Part shown: positions 8,773 to 17,487 of the stretch, piece by piece
Numbering within the stretch: position 1 is the first letter of the stretch
Layout of the letters: every line of letters starts with the position of its first letter
NCBI RefSeq assembly: GCF_024112395.2
Contig: NZ_CP078013.2
Location: 4,650,001 to 4,714,000, forward strand
Direction: 5' to 3'
DNA: 64,000 nt
DNA from: Pseudomonas pergaminensis
GTDB taxonomy: Bacteria; Pseudomonadota; Gammaproteobacteria; Pseudomonadales; Pseudomonadaceae
Notes under the pieces: model-generated
The model's database searches: none
Seen by the model: the letters and a program-made list of their open reading frames with translations, nothing else
What the model was told of the DNA's origin: nothing
Made by a program: the position numbers and the translations under genes

Positions 8773-10590
8773 TCAACGCACTTGTTGTAAGTGTCCGTAG
8801 AGTTTGGCGTACAGCCCACCGTCAGCAATCAGTTGCTGATGGTCACCGTCCTCTGCAATGTGACCGCCGTCGAACACTAATACTCGATCGGCCTGCTTAA
8901 CCGCCGACAGGCGGTGGGCAATAATCAGTGTAGTACGCCCACTGAGGAATCGCGCCAGCGCCTGGTGCAGGTTGTACTCGGTGGCGGCGTCCAGGGCGGA
9001 GGTGGCTTCGTCGAGTATCACCACCTTCGGTTCGGCCAACACCATGCGCGCAATCGCCAGGCGCTGACGCTGCCCGCCGGAAAACCGCACGCCCGAACGC
9101 CCGACCACACTGTCCAGGCCCATGGGCAAAGCCCTGACAGTAGCATCCAGCTGGGCGATTTCCAGTGCCTGCCAGCAGGCCTGGTCACCGCGCTCACGGC
9201 CCATGGTCAGGTTGGCACGCACGGTGTCGTTGAACAGCGCAGGGTGCTGCAGCACCACGGCGACGTGCTCGCGAATTGTCTCGAGGCCGATTTCCTGCTG
9301 GGTTGCACCGCCAAAACGGATCGTGCCGGCCTGGGGCGTGTAGAGCCCGAGCAACAGTTGCACCAGGGTGCTTTTGCCCCCGCCGCTGGCGCCGACAATC
9401 GCCACCTTTTCACCGGGCGCAATGGCCAGGTTCAACTGGTCGAGCACCAGCTCTTCGCCATAGCCGAAATTGAGGCCGCGCACTTCGATGCCGACGGTCT
9501 CACGCCCGGTGAAGGGGTCTTGGCCACCGGCGTATTGCGGCTCATCGGCGCGCGCCAGCAGCTCATTAATCCGCGTCAGCGCCCCGCCCGCTGCGTAGTA
9601 GGCATATTGCAGGTTGAGCAATTGCTCCACCGGACCAATCATGAACCACAGGTAGCTGAACACGGCGAGCATCTGGCCGATGGACAGGTCGGAAAACAAC
9701 ACCGTCAGCATCGCCGCCGCGCGGAAGATGTCGATGCCGAACTGGAACAGCAGCCCGCTGGCACGGCTGGAGGCGTCGGTTTTCCACTGCGAGTGGATCG
9801 CGTAGTCGCGCACCTCCTGGGCACGCTGGCCCAGGCGCCCGAGGAAAAAGCCCTGGCGGTTGCCGGCGCGCACTTCCTGGATCGCGTCCAGGGTTTCGGT
9901 CAGCGCCTGGGTAAAACGCGAGGTGCTGTCGTTTTCCAGTTTTTTCAAGTGTTTGACGCGCTTGCCCAACTGCACCGTGGCGTAGATCACCAGTGGGTTG
10001 AACAGCAGGATCAGCAACGCCAGTTGCCAATGCATCCAGACCAGAATGGCCGAGGTGCCCACCAGGGTGAGCATGGCCACGAGGAAGCGGCTGAGGGTTT
10101 CGCCGACGAATTTATCCAGGGTATCCAGGTCGGTGACGAGGTGCGTGGTGACAGTGCCACTGCCCAGGCTTTCATATTCGCCCAGGGATATACGCTTGAG
10201 CCGTTCGATCAGCCGCACGCGGATGCGATACACGATGTCCTTGGCCAGCCGCGCAAACAGCCGTGCCTGCACCACGTTGAACACCAGGGCGCCGCAGCGC
10301 AGGCACAAGGTCACCAGCAGCATCAAGCCGATATAGCCGGCTGCCTTCTGCCAGCCCAGGGGCAGCGCGTGGTTCATCACCTTGAGGGCGGCATCGCCAT
10401 GGCCCAGCAGTACTTCGTCCACCAGCAACGGCAAGAGCAGCGGGATGGGCACGCTGCACAGGGTCGCCAGTACCGCAACGCCATTGGCGATCCACAGGGA
10501 TTTCTTGTGGCGCAGGGCCAGGCGGCGAATTTCCGCCCAGGTCAGGCGGTCGATGCGTTTACCGGGTTCTTTGTCGGGCTGATCATGCAC
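8773..10590 (-). CDS. ABC exporter, fused permease and ATPase
   Basis: A 605-residue half-transporter with six membrane helices (about 35-320) followed by a nucleotide-binding domain. Walker A is GASGGGKST at 400-408, the ABC signature SGGQRQR is at 504-510, and Walker B with VVILDEATSALD follows. It is of the multidrug/lipid exporter type and should work as a dimer in the inner membrane. The open frame continues upstream, but I place the start at the GTG at 10590, with GGAG about ten bases before it; this gives a normal length and an eight-base overlap with the DsbA-like gene. It is the last gene of the trhO / DsbA-like / ABC operon. The substrate is unknown. Confidence 0.85.
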   Translation of the reverse strand: MHDQPDKEPGKRIDRLTWAEIRRLALRHKKSLWIANGVAVLATLCSVPIPLLLPLLVDEVLLGHGDAALKVMNHALPLGWQKAAGYIGLMLLVTLCLRCGALVFNVVQARLFARLAKDIVYRIRVRLIERLKRISLGEYESLGSGTVTTHLVTDLDTLDKFVGETLSRFLVAMLTLVGTSAILVWMHWQLALLILLFNPLVIYATVQLGKRVKHLKKLENDSTSRFTQALTETLDAIQEVRAGNRQGFFLGRLGQRAQEVRDYAIHSQWKTDASSRASGLLFQFGIDIFRAAAMLTVLFSDLSIGQMLAVFSYLWFMIGPVEQLLNLQYAYYAAGGALTRINELLARADEPQYAGGQDPFTGRETVGIEVRGLNFGYGEELVLDQLNLAIAPGEKVAIVGASGGGKSTLVQLLLGLYTPQAGTIRFGGATQQEIGLETIREHVAVVLQHPALFNDTVRANLTMGRERGDQACWQALEIAQLDATVRALPMGLDSVVGRSGVRFSGGQRQRLAIARMVLAEPKVVILDEATSALDAATEYNLHQALARFLSGRTTLIIAHRLSAVKQADRVLVFDGGHIAEDGDHQQLIADGGLYAKLYGHLQQVR

Positions 10591-11218
10591 AGGTTGCTCG
10601 CTCCAGCCATCGACCCAACAACGGCGACAGCTCGGACAGCGGCTGATACCCATTGGTCAACAAGGCCAATTGGCCATTACGCTCGGCCAGCAACGTCGGG
10701 AAACCGGCGATGCCCAAGTCTTGTACCCAGGTGAAATCGGCAGCGGTGGCCGCGTGTTGCTCGGCGCGGTCGAAGGCGCCGGCAAACTCGATACGCGGGA
10801 TGCCCGCCTGCTCGGCCAGCTCCACCAGCACGCTGGCGAGGGTCACGTCGCGGCCCTCGACATAAAACGCGCGCTGGATCAGCCCCAGCAGCTTCCAGGC
10901 ACAATCCGGCGCCAGGCTGCGGGCAGTGACGATGGCACGGCACGCAGGCTCAGTGTCGTAGACAAACCCCTCGGGCAACGCACCTTCACGCTTGAACGGC
11001 TGGCCTGTGGCGTCGGTGACCGCCTGCCAGTGCTCCAGGATATAGCGCCGGGTCGTCGGCTCCAGCGCCGCGCCGCTGCCGGTGCGCAAGCCACCCACCA
11101 CCAGGTGCAACTCCACGCCGGCCGCCTGGGCCTGCTCCACCAACGCTTCGGCCACCGGGGCAAAGCCCCAGCACCAGGAACACATCGGGTCCATTACATA
11201 GAGCAGGCGCGCAGACAT
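10583..11218 (-). CDS. DsbA-family thioredoxin-fold protein
   Basis: A 211-residue thioredoxin-fold protein of the DsbA/FrnE group with the redox motif CSWC at residues 13-16, next to the N-terminus. There is no signal peptide, so it is cytoplasmic, unlike classical DsbA. Late in the protein GIAGFPT supplies the cis-proline loop of the fold. It starts three bases after the trhO stop and its end overlaps the ABC transporter start, so the three genes are translated from one message. It may act as a cytoplasmic disulfide oxidoreductase or isomerase; the partner is unknown. Confidence 0.82.
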   Translation of the reverse strand: MSARLLYVMDPMCSWCWGFAPVAEALVEQAQAAGVELHLVVGGLRTGSGAALEPTTRRYILEHWQAVTDATGQPFKREGALPEGFVYDTEPACRAIVTARSLAPDCAWKLLGLIQRAFYVEGRDVTLASVLVELAEQAGIPRIEFAGAFDRAEQHAATAADFTWVQDLGIAGFPTLLAERNGQLALLTNGYQPLSELSPLLGRWLERATCA

Positions 11219-11221
11219 GGC

Positions 11222-12163
11222 TCAGGCCTCGGAAGGAGTTTGCTTATAGTTGAAGCCAATCGGGTGCGGCATGTTGCGGGCCTTGGCCAGCTCGATCTGC
11301 TTCTGGCGGTCAATCGCGCTGCGACGGGTCTTCTCCGGCAGCTTATCCCAGCAATGCGGGCAACTGATGCCAGCCACGTAGTGCTCGGAGGCGCGGTCTT
11401 CGACGCTCACCGGTGTGCGGCAGGCATGACATTGATCGTAGTCGCCTTCGCTCAGGTCGTGGCGCACGGTCACGCGATTATCGAAAACAAAGCAGTCGCC
11501 CTGCCACTTGGTGTCTTCCTGGGGCACCTCTTCGAGGTACTTCAGGATGCCGCCCTTGAGGTGGTAGACCTCGTCGAAACCTTCGCTGAGCATGTAGCTC
11601 GAGGCTTTCTCGCAACGAATGCCGCCGGTGCAGAACATGGCGACTTTCTTGTGCTTGGCCGGGTCGAAGTTGGCTTTGATGTAGTCGGGAAATTCGCGAA
11701 AACTGGTGGTTTTCGGGTCGATCGCGCCTTCAAAGGTGCCGATGGACACTTCGTAGTCGTTACGGGTGTCGATCAACAGCACTTCCGGGTCGCTGATCAG
11801 CGCGTTCCAGTCCTGCGGGTCGACATAGGTGCCAACCTTTTTGTTCGGGTCGACGCCTTCGACACCCAGGGTCACGATCTCTTTCTTGAGCTTGACCTTG
11901 GTGCGGTAGAACGGCTGGTCGTCGCAGTAGGATTCTTTGTGGTCGATGTCGACCATGCGTGGGTCGTTCTTCAGCCAGGCCATCAGGCCATCAATGCCTT
12001 CGCGGCTGCCGGAAACGGTGCCGTTGATGCCTTCTTCGGCAATCAGCAAGGTGCCTTTGATGCCGTTGTCGACCATCGCCTGCAGCAATGGCTCACGCAG
12101 GGCGACGTAATCTTCGAGGGTGACGAACTTATACAGTGCCGCCACGACAATCGGTTGAGTCAT
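11222..12163 (-). CDS. trhO: tRNA uridine(34) hydroxylase TrhO (rhodanese-like)
   Basis: A 313-residue protein of the YceA/TrhO family, which uses molecular oxygen to hydroxylate U34 of tRNAs as the first step to 5-carboxymethoxy- or methoxyuridine. An N-terminal acylphosphatase-like domain (about 1-95) precedes a rhodanese domain whose loop CTGGIRC places the conserved cysteine at C178. A C-terminal cysteine-rich zinc-finger-like part (CHACRTP, ISCPHC) follows. The frame is open further upstream, but MTQP at 12163 has GGAGAG eight bases before it and gives the family length. It leads the operon with the DsbA-like and ABC genes. A terminator separates it from bolA upstream. Confidence 0.92.
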   Translation of the reverse strand: MTQPIVVAALYKFVTLEDYVALREPLLQAMVDNGIKGTLLIAEEGINGTVSGSREGIDGLMAWLKNDPRMVDIDHKESYCDDQPFYRTKVKLKKEIVTLGVEGVDPNKKVGTYVDPQDWNALISDPEVLLIDTRNDYEVSIGTFEGAIDPKTTSFREFPDYIKANFDPAKHKKVAMFCTGGIRCEKASSYMLSEGFDEVYHLKGGILKYLEEVPQEDTKWQGDCFVFDNRVTVRHDLSEGDYDQCHACRTPVSVEDRASEHYVAGISCPHCWDKLPEKTRRSAIDRQKQIELAKARNMPHPIGFNYKQTPSEA

Positions 12164-12227
12164 GGGTGTTCTCTCCAGGTGGCTACCCTCGTAAGGGGTG
12201 AACCGGATTTGGGCAGTTGCGAGTTTT

Positions 12228-12244
12228 AAGCTGCAAGCTGCAAG
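12228..12244. repeat. Short AGCTGCAAG repeat, left arm
   Basis: AAGCTGCAAGCTGCAAG, a sequence class scattered in intergenic regions of many Pseudomonas genomes. An inverted counterpart is at 12326-12356, so the two face each other across the terminator at 12265-12286. Confidence 0.5.
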
Positions 12245-12264
12245 TAAAAGCGAAAGCAAAAAAA

Positions 12265-12286
12265 ACGCGCCGACTAGGCGGCGCGT
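12265..12286 (-). terminator. Rho-independent terminator after bolA
   Basis: The stem ACGCGCC / GGCGCGT, read on the minus strand, is followed by eight Ts (the A-run at 12258-12265 on the plus strand). It ends the DUF2059-bolA transcript and insulates trhO, whose start is about 100 bases further on. Confidence 0.85.
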
Positions 12287-12325
12287 GGGATTCTAACAAA
12301 AACGCAGAGGCAAGCGCGCTTCAAT

Positions 12326-12356
12326 CTTGCAGCTTGAAACTTGAAGCTTGCAGCTG
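12326..12356. repeat. Short AGCTTGCAG repeat, right arm
   Basis: CTTGCAGCTTGAAACTTGAA followed by GCTTGCAGCTG is the inverted partner of 12228-12244 and ends four bases from the bolA stop codon. Confidence 0.5.
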
Positions 12357-12359
12357 CTG

Positions 12360-12647
12360 TCAGTGCCCTCCGGCGCAGGTCGGCGAAGCCGGGGCTGCGT
12401 CGATTTTCGCCCATTCCTCAGGCGTGTAGGTATGCAGCGCCAGCGCATGAAACTCGCTCATCAGGTCACCCAGGGTGGCGTAGACCTTCTGGTGGCGCTT
12501 AACGCGGTTGAGCCCCTCGAACTGCGGGCTGACCAGCACGGCCTTGAAGTGGGTCTGCAACCCACGGCTGTGCATATGGCTTTCATCCAGCACGCTCAAG
12601 TGGTCGGTGCCCAAGGCGGCAAGCGCCGTTTCGATACGCTGTTGCAT
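12360..12647 (-). CDS. bolA: BolA-family protein
   Basis: A 95-residue BolA-fold protein. The family partners monothiol glutaredoxins in iron-sulfur cluster trafficking and can bind DNA. The helix-turn region around LNRVKRHQKVYATL and the conserved LSVLDESHMH segment are typical. Two ATGs lie at the start: 12653 directly abuts the AGGA and is unlikely, while 12647 has six-base spacing, so I use 12647. It follows the DUF2059 gene by 12 bases in the same transcript. The C-terminal tail (TCAGGH) is short and has no known role. Confidence 0.88.
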   Translation of the reverse strand: MQQRIETALAALGTDHLSVLDESHMHSRGLQTHFKAVLVSPQFEGLNRVKRHQKVYATLGDLMSEFHALALHTYTPEEWAKIDAAPASPTCAGGH

Positions 12648-12659
12648 GGTCATTCCTGC

Positions 12660-13178
12660 TTACTTCTTCTTGGCCGGTGCGGCGGCTTTTGGCGTCAGCT
12701 CGTTGGTCATGTCTTCCAAGAGCTTGTTCACTACCGGTACGGCGCTTTCCAGCTTGGCCTGGGTCATCTGGGCCGATTGCTGGGTCAGCTGCGGCATTTT
12801 TTCCAGGACTTTCTTGCCCAGTGGCGACTGGTAGAAGGCAACCAGGTCCTTGAGCTCGGATTCGCTGAAGTTGGTGGTGTAGAGCTTTACCATGTCAGGC
12901 TTCAGCTTTGGCCAGCCAATGGCCTGGTCCAGGGCGGCGTTGGCCTTGGCCTGGTAGCTGTCCAGTACGGACTGCTTGGCGGCAGGCGCCTTGGTCTGCT
13001 CGAAACGCTGGGCGAACATTTGCTGCACTTGCATGTACACCGGGGTACCCAGCTTGTCGGCATGAGCCAGGGTAAGGAAGGCTTCGGCACTGGCGTTATG
13101 GCTGGCGGTATCGGCAAAGACTTGGCCGCTGGCGCAAACCAGAGCAACCGCGGTACAGATGGCACGAAGACGAGTCAT
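12660..13178 (-). CDS. DUF2059 periplasmic protein
   Basis: A 172-residue protein with a clear signal peptide (MTRLRAICTAVALVCASG, cleavage after QVFA at about 22). The body is helical, with LKDLVAFYQSPLGKKVLEKMP, the core of the DUF2059 family, at about 110-135, and a lysine-rich tail (PAKKK). Function is unknown; the family is secreted and common in proteobacteria. It is the first gene of a two-gene unit with bolA and diverges from fumC. Confidence 0.82.
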   Translation of the reverse strand: MTRLRAICTAVALVCASGQVFADTASHNASAEAFLTLAHADKLGTPVYMQVQQMFAQRFEQTKAPAAKQSVLDSYQAKANAALDQAIGWPKLKPDMVKLYTTNFSESELKDLVAFYQSPLGKKVLEKMPQLTQQSAQMTQAKLESAVPVVNKLLEDMTNELTPKAAAPAKKK

Positions 13179-13371
13179 CGAGTTTCCTTTTCTAGCAGGC
13201 GAGGTAAGACCCCAAGGGCGCCCATTCTGCGCCTAAAAAACGCCATGGCTCAACCCCACCCCTTGTCGCGCCTGGATTTGCGGCGCTCAATCCGATGAAA
13301 AGTCTTTTAGGGGAACCCCCAGGGCCCATCACAGCCTAAACTGCGCAAACGAACCTGAAGGAGTGTGCCCG

Positions 13372-14754
13372 ATGAGCCGTATCGAAACCGACAGCCTGGG
13401 AGAAGTCCACGTCCCGGATGACGCTTACTGGGGCGCCCAGACCCAACGTTCGCTGGTGAACTTCGCCATTGGCGAACAGCGCATGCCCCTGGCGGTATTG
13501 CACGCCCTGGCCTTGGTCAAGAAGGCGGCGGCACGGGTCAACGACCGTAATGGCGACCTGCCCGCCGATATCGCCCGCCTGATCGAACAGGCCGCCGACG
13601 AAGTACTGGCGGGCCAGCACGACGACCAGTTCCCCCTGGTGGTCTGGCAGACCGGCAGCGGCACCCAGAGCAACATGAACGCCAACGAGGTGATCGCCGG
13701 GCGCGCCAATGAACTGGCGGGCAACAAGCGCGGCGGCAAGAGCCCGGTGCACCCCAACGACCACGTCAACCGTTCCCAGAGTTCCAACGACTGCTTCCCT
13801 ACGGCCATGAGCATCGCCGCCGTACAAGCGGTGCATCAACAACTGCTCCCTGCGATCGCGACCCTGTCCGGCGGGCTCGCCGAGCAGGCTGCCAAGCATA
13901 TGAAGCTGGTGAAAACCGGGCGCACCCACATGATGGACGCCACGCCGATCACCTTTGGCCAGGAACTCTCGGCCTTTATCGCCCAACTTGATTACGCTGA
14001 ACGCGCCGTTCGCGCGGCCCTTCCCGCCGTGTGCGAACTGGCCCAGGGCGGCACCGCCGTCGGCACCGGGCTCAATGCGCCCCACGGTTTTGGCGAGGCG
14101 ATTGCCTCCGAGCTGGCCGCACTGTCGGGCTTGCCGTTCGTCACTGCGCCGAACAAATTCGCCGCCCTCTCGGGCCACGAGCCGCTGGTGACCCTGCACG
14201 GCGCACTGAAGACCCTGGCCGTGGCCTTGATGAAAATCGCCAACGACTTGCGCCTGCTGGGCTCGGGCCCGCGCACCGGCCTGGCCGAGGTGAAGTTGCC
14301 GGCCAACGAACCGGGCAGCTCGATCATGCCGGGCAAGGTCAACCCTACCCAATGTGAAGCGCTGTCGATGCTGGCCTGTCAGGTCCTGGGCAATGACGTG
14401 ACCATCGGCATTGCCGCCAGCCAGGGGCACTTGCAGTTGAATGTGTACAAGCCAGTGATCATCCATAACCTGCTGGAGTCCATCCGCCTGCTGGCCGACG
14501 GCTGCAACAACTTCCAGGAGCACTGCGTGGCCGGTCTTGAACCGGATGCCGTGCAGATGGCCGAACACCTGGAGCGTGGGCTGATGCTGGTCACAGCGCT
14601 CAACCCGCACATCGGCTACGACAAGTCCGCAGAGATCGCCAAGAAGGCCTATGCCGAAGGGCTGACGCTACGGGAGGCCGCGCTGGACCTGGGCTACCTC
14701 ACCGATGCGGAATTCGACCAGTGGGTGCGCCCCGAAGACATGCTCGGCGCCTAG
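13372..14754 (+). CDS. fumC: Fumarate hydratase, class II
   Basis: A 460-residue FumC-type fumarase, converting fumarate to malate without an iron-sulfur cluster; tetrameric and cytoplasmic. The superfamily signature [27 protein letters not shown] and [10 protein letters not shown] are all present. The open frame has a GTG at 13363, but AAGGAG at 13358-13363 sits eight bases before the ATG at 13372, which fixes the start. Its TAG stop shares the four bases CTAG with the stop of the convergent EamA gene. Iron-independent fumarases often serve under iron limitation or oxidative stress; I saw no obvious Fur box. Confidence 0.95.
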   Translation: MSRIETDSLGEVHVPDDAYWGAQTQRSLVNFAIGEQRMPLAVLHALALVKKAAARVNDRNGDLPADIARLIEQAADEVLAGQHDDQFPLVVWQTGSGTQSNMNANEVIAGRANELAGNKRGGKSPVHPNDHVNRSQSSNDCFPTAMSIAAVQAVHQQLLPAIATLSGGLAEQAAKHMKLVKTGRTHMMDATPITFGQELSAFIAQLDYAERAVRAALPAVCELAQGGTAVGTGLNAPHGFGEAIASELAALSGLPFVTAPNKFAALSGHEPLVTLHGALKTLAVALMKIANDLRLLGSGPRTGLAEVKLPANEPGSSIMPGKVNPTQCEALSMLACQVLGNDVTIGIAASQGHLQLNVYKPVIIHNLLESIRLLADGCNNFQEHCVAGLEPDAVQMAEHLERGLMLVTALNPHIGYDKSAEIAKKAYAEGLTLREAALDLGYLTDAEFDQWVRPEDMLGA

Positions 14755-15707
14755 GACGCCATGCGCAACCGCCGGGCCTTGAGCCCGGCGAGCAATGATG
14801 GCGCCAGTGCAACAGTCGCCGAGCCCAGCACCACCACCAACGCCCCGGTATACCCCAGGGCGTTGATCTCTTCGGCCTGCACGTATTCCGGCCACAGCCA
14901 CGCCGCCAAGGCCACCGCCACGAACGTCACCAGAGGCGTCAGCGCCAAAGTCGCACTGACCCGCGAGGCTTCCCAGTGGGCGAGCGCTTCGGCAAAGGCG
15001 CCGTAGGCCACCAGCGTATTCATGCAACACGCCAGCAACAGCCAGCCTTGCAGCGGGCTCAGGTCCAATGCCTCCAAGGGATGCGCCCAGGGTGTCAGCA
15101 GCGCGGCGCAGCACAGGTAGATCACCATCATCACTTGCAGCGAATTCCACACCGTCAGCAATTGCTTCTGGCCCAGGGCGTAGAACACCCAAATGGTAGT
15201 GGCGAGCAGGATGGTCAGCACGCCGGCGGTGTAGGCACCGAGCGAGGTGAGCATTTCTTCCAGGCGCTGGTTGAAGAACAGGCCAAACCCGATGATCAAT
15301 ACCACCAGGCCCACGCCCTGCCCCAGGCTGAAGCGCTCCTTGAACACGAACACACTGGCGATCATCAAGAAGATCGGCCCCATCTGCACCACCAACTGCG
15401 CGGTGCCGGGGCTGAGCATTTTCAGGCCCACCAGGTACAACACATAGTTGCCCACCAAACCACACACCGCCATCCCCACCAGCCAGCCACCCTTGGGGCC
15501 GAGTACCTTGCGGCTGGGCAAGCGCCTGGTGAGCGCCAGGTAGACGAACAGGCAACCGCCGGCCACGGTCAGTCGAAACCAGGTGACGGTGATCGGGTCC
15601 ATCACCTGCAGGACCTGCTTGAGTTTGATCGGCAGAATGCCCCACAGAAACGCGGTCAGCAGGGTCAGGAGAAAACCATAGACCCAGCGGCCGGAAGAGA
15701 TGTGCAT
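14751..15707 (-). CDS. EamA/DMT-family transporter
   Basis: A 318-residue, ten-helix membrane protein of the drug/metabolite transporter superfamily with two EamA repeats (about 10-145 and 155-300). [12 protein letters not shown] in the first helix and the repeat boundary near [16 protein letters not shown] are characteristic. Such proteins export amino acids or other metabolites; some resemble RarD. The frame is open upstream to 15896 through unrelated sequence; MHISSGRW at 15707 begins the protein just before the first helix. Its stop overlaps that of fumC. Confidence 0.82.
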   Translation of the reverse strand: MHISSGRWVYGFLLTLLTAFLWGILPIKLKQVLQVMDPITVTWFRLTVAGGCLFVYLALTRRLPSRKVLGPKGGWLVGMAVCGLVGNYVLYLVGLKMLSPGTAQLVVQMGPIFLMIASVFVFKERFSLGQGVGLVVLIIGFGLFFNQRLEEMLTSLGAYTAGVLTILLATTIWVFYALGQKQLLTVWNSLQVMMVIYLCCAALLTPWAHPLEALDLSPLQGWLLLACCMNTLVAYGAFAEALAHWEASRVSATLALTPLVTFVAVALAAWLWPEYVQAEEINALGYTGALVVVLGSATVALAPSLLAGLKARRLRMAS

Positions 15708-15790
15708 GAGTGCCCCGAATGCCTGAGGAAGTGGAAGCCGCATTCTAGGGGCAAGCGAACGATCCGGGATACGCCGCCGTTCAAAATGTA

Positions 15791-15810
15791 GAAGCTGGCT
15801 TGCCAGCTCC
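15791..15810. repeat. REP-type hairpin
   Basis: GAAGCTGGCTTGCCAGCTCC folds on itself (stem AGCTGGC/GCCAGCT). It shares its core with the units of the tandem array at 44922-45472. Confidence 0.6.
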
Positions 15811-15831
15811 AGAGTGCAAAAAAACGTACCT

Positions 15832-16140
15832 ACGATGCGAAGCGAGTCGCTCTTGATCTTGATCTCGCTTTTGATCCTAGGCGCCCCGTCAAACACGCTG
15901 GCCGGAATTCGACAGGGACTTGGGGGGTAAACCGGCAGGGATGCCGGTTTAGCCGCCCCGCGCCATGGATGGCGCGTGGCGGCGGCCCCCCAAATACCTG
16001 GCGGATTACGGGCACACCGAGCGTGAGCGAGGTGCCGAGTGTTGGGGCAAGAGCGTTTTGCTTACTTTTGCGCTTTTCAAAAGTGAGCCGCCGTAAGGGC
16101 GGAACCCATAGCAGCCGTTACCCAAATAACGGATATGTAC
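15832..16140 (+). repeat. 309-bp dispersed repeat, copy A
   Basis: This stretch is the reverse complement of 45491-45799 with about 19 differences by eye (roughly 94 percent) and no length change. It contains a perfect nine-base hairpin (TAAACCGGC, loop AGGGAT, GCCGGTTTA) at about 15934-15957 and a second dyad around CCATGGATGG. It begins ACGATGCGAAGCGAG and ends GGATATGTAC. There are no terminal inverted repeats or coding capacity I can defend. Elements of this sort are known in several Pseudomonas genomes and are often annotated wrongly as short hypothetical genes. Confidence 0.85.
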
Positions 16141-16194
16141 ACCGCACCACCGCCATCGCTATCAAGCCAGCGCCTACAAGGGCCGCGTTAAGCT

Positions 16195-17379
16195 TCAGCA
16201 CACAGCTTCGAAAAGCCCGCTGGCGCCCATGCCGCCGCCCACGCACATGGTGACGATGCCGTAGCGCAGGTTACGCCGCTGCAACTCACGCACCAGGTGC
16301 CCCACCTGCCGCGAACCGGTCATGCCGAAGGGGTGGCCGATAGAAATCGAGCCCCCATTGACGTTGTACTTGGCATTGTCGATTTCCAGGCGGTTACGCG
16401 CATACAGGCACTGGGACGCAAATGCTTCGTTGAGTTCCCACAGGTCGATATCCGCCACCTGCAAGCCCTTGGCCTTGAGTAGCTTGGGCACCGAGAACAC
16501 CGGGCCGATGCCCATCTCGTCCGGTTCGCAGCCGGCGACGGTGAAGCCGCGGAAAAACGCCTTGGGCTTGAGCCCCAGCGCCAGGGCTTTTTCCAGGCTC
16601 ATCACCAGGTTCATCGAAGCGCCGTCGGAAAGCTGCGACGAGTTGCCCGCCGTCACCGAGCCGTCTTCGGCAAATACGGGCTTCAAGCCTTGCAGGCTGG
16701 CCAAGGTGGTGTCCGGGCGATTGCAGTCATCACGGTCGACCACACCATCGAGCACCTGCACCTCACCGGTATTCTTGTCCTCGACCTTGTACTTGACCGT
16801 CATCGGCACGATTTCATCGTTGAACAGGCCGTCGGCCTGGGCCTGGGCGGTGCGCTGCTGGCTTTGCAGGGCGTACAGGTCCTGGTCTTCGCGGCTGACG
16901 TTGTAGCGACGCGCGACGATCTCGGCGGTCTGGCCCATGGGGAAGTAGATGCCCGGCACCTGCTCCTTCAGCAGCGGGTTGATCAGGTTGTCGGTGTTCA
17001 CGCTTTTCATGGTCAGGCTGATGGACTCGACGCCGCCGGCGACGATGATGTCGCTGCAGCCCGAGGCAATCTGGTTGGCAGCGATGGCAATCGCCTGCAA
17101 GCCCGAAGAGCAGAATCGGTTGAGGGTCATGCCCGCGGTCCCCGTGCCCAATTGCGAGAGCACCGCCACGTTGCGCCCAATGTTGTAGCCCTGGGCGCCT
17201 TCGTTGGAGCCGGCGCCGACGATGCAATCTTCCACCGTGGCCGGGTCGATGCCATTGCGCGCGAGCAGCGAATTGACGCAATGGGCGGCCATGGCATCCG
17301 GACGGGTCTGGTTGAACTTGCCGCGAAAGGATTTGGCCAGGCCGGTTCGCACGCTGTCGACGATCACTACTTCACGCAT
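16195..17379 (-). CDS. Acetyl-CoA C-acyltransferase (thiolase)
   Basis: A 394-residue thiolase that cleaves 3-ketoacyl-CoA or condenses acetyl-CoA. Catalytic residues are in place: C90 (NRFCSSG), H349 (GHPFGMTG) and C379 (CVGGG). Length and SISIGHPFGMTG are typical of degradative thiolases. The ribosome site GAGG lies six bases before the ATG. The gene ends 54 bases from the 309-bp repeat and is not flanked by a hydroxyacyl-CoA dehydrogenase, so chain-length preference and pathway are open. The polyphosphate:AMP phosphotransferase gene lies upstream in the same direction after 108 bases. Confidence 0.92.
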   Translation of the reverse strand: MREVVIVDSVRTGLAKSFRGKFNQTRPDAMAAHCVNSLLARNGIDPATVEDCIVGAGSNEGAQGYNIGRNVAVLSQLGTGTAGMTLNRFCSSGLQAIAIAANQIASGCSDIIVAGGVESISLTMKSVNTDNLINPLLKEQVPGIYFPMGQTAEIVARRYNVSREDQDLYALQSQQRTAQAQADGLFNDEIVPMTVKYKVEDKNTGEVQVLDGVVDRDDCNRPDTTLASLQGLKPVFAEDGSVTAGNSSQLSDGASMNLVMSLEKALALGLKPKAFFRGFTVAGCEPDEMGIGPVFSVPKLLKAKGLQVADIDLWELNEAFASQCLYARNRLEIDNAKYNVNGGSISIGHPFGMTGSRQVGHLVRELQRRNLRYGIVTMCVGGGMGASGLFEAVC

Positions 17380-17487
17380 GGGCTACCTCGATCTTGTCAT
17401 TGTTGGAGAGATGGATCGAGGATAGATCCAGCTCAGCGCAACCGCGACGATCATTCACCCCGCCTATGCAAAAGCATGGCGTCGAAC

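Larger units (their letters stand above)
15708..16194. other. Gene-free region with repeats
   Basis: These 487 bases hold the REP-type hairpin at 15791-15810 and the 309-bp repeat at 15832-16140, then about 50 bases to the thiolase stop. Open frames here (for example 15969-16253 plus strand) are by-products of the repeat. Confidence 0.7.

Noticed and set aside
8914..10734. 606-residue plus-strand ORF
   Set aside because: Antisense to the ABC exporter and the DsbA-like gene; no recognisable domain and glutamine/histidine-rich as such shadows are.
15969..16253. Short proline/arginine-rich hypothetical gene
   Set aside because: It is encoded by the 309-bp repeat; the counterpart at 45411-45857 is the same artefact.
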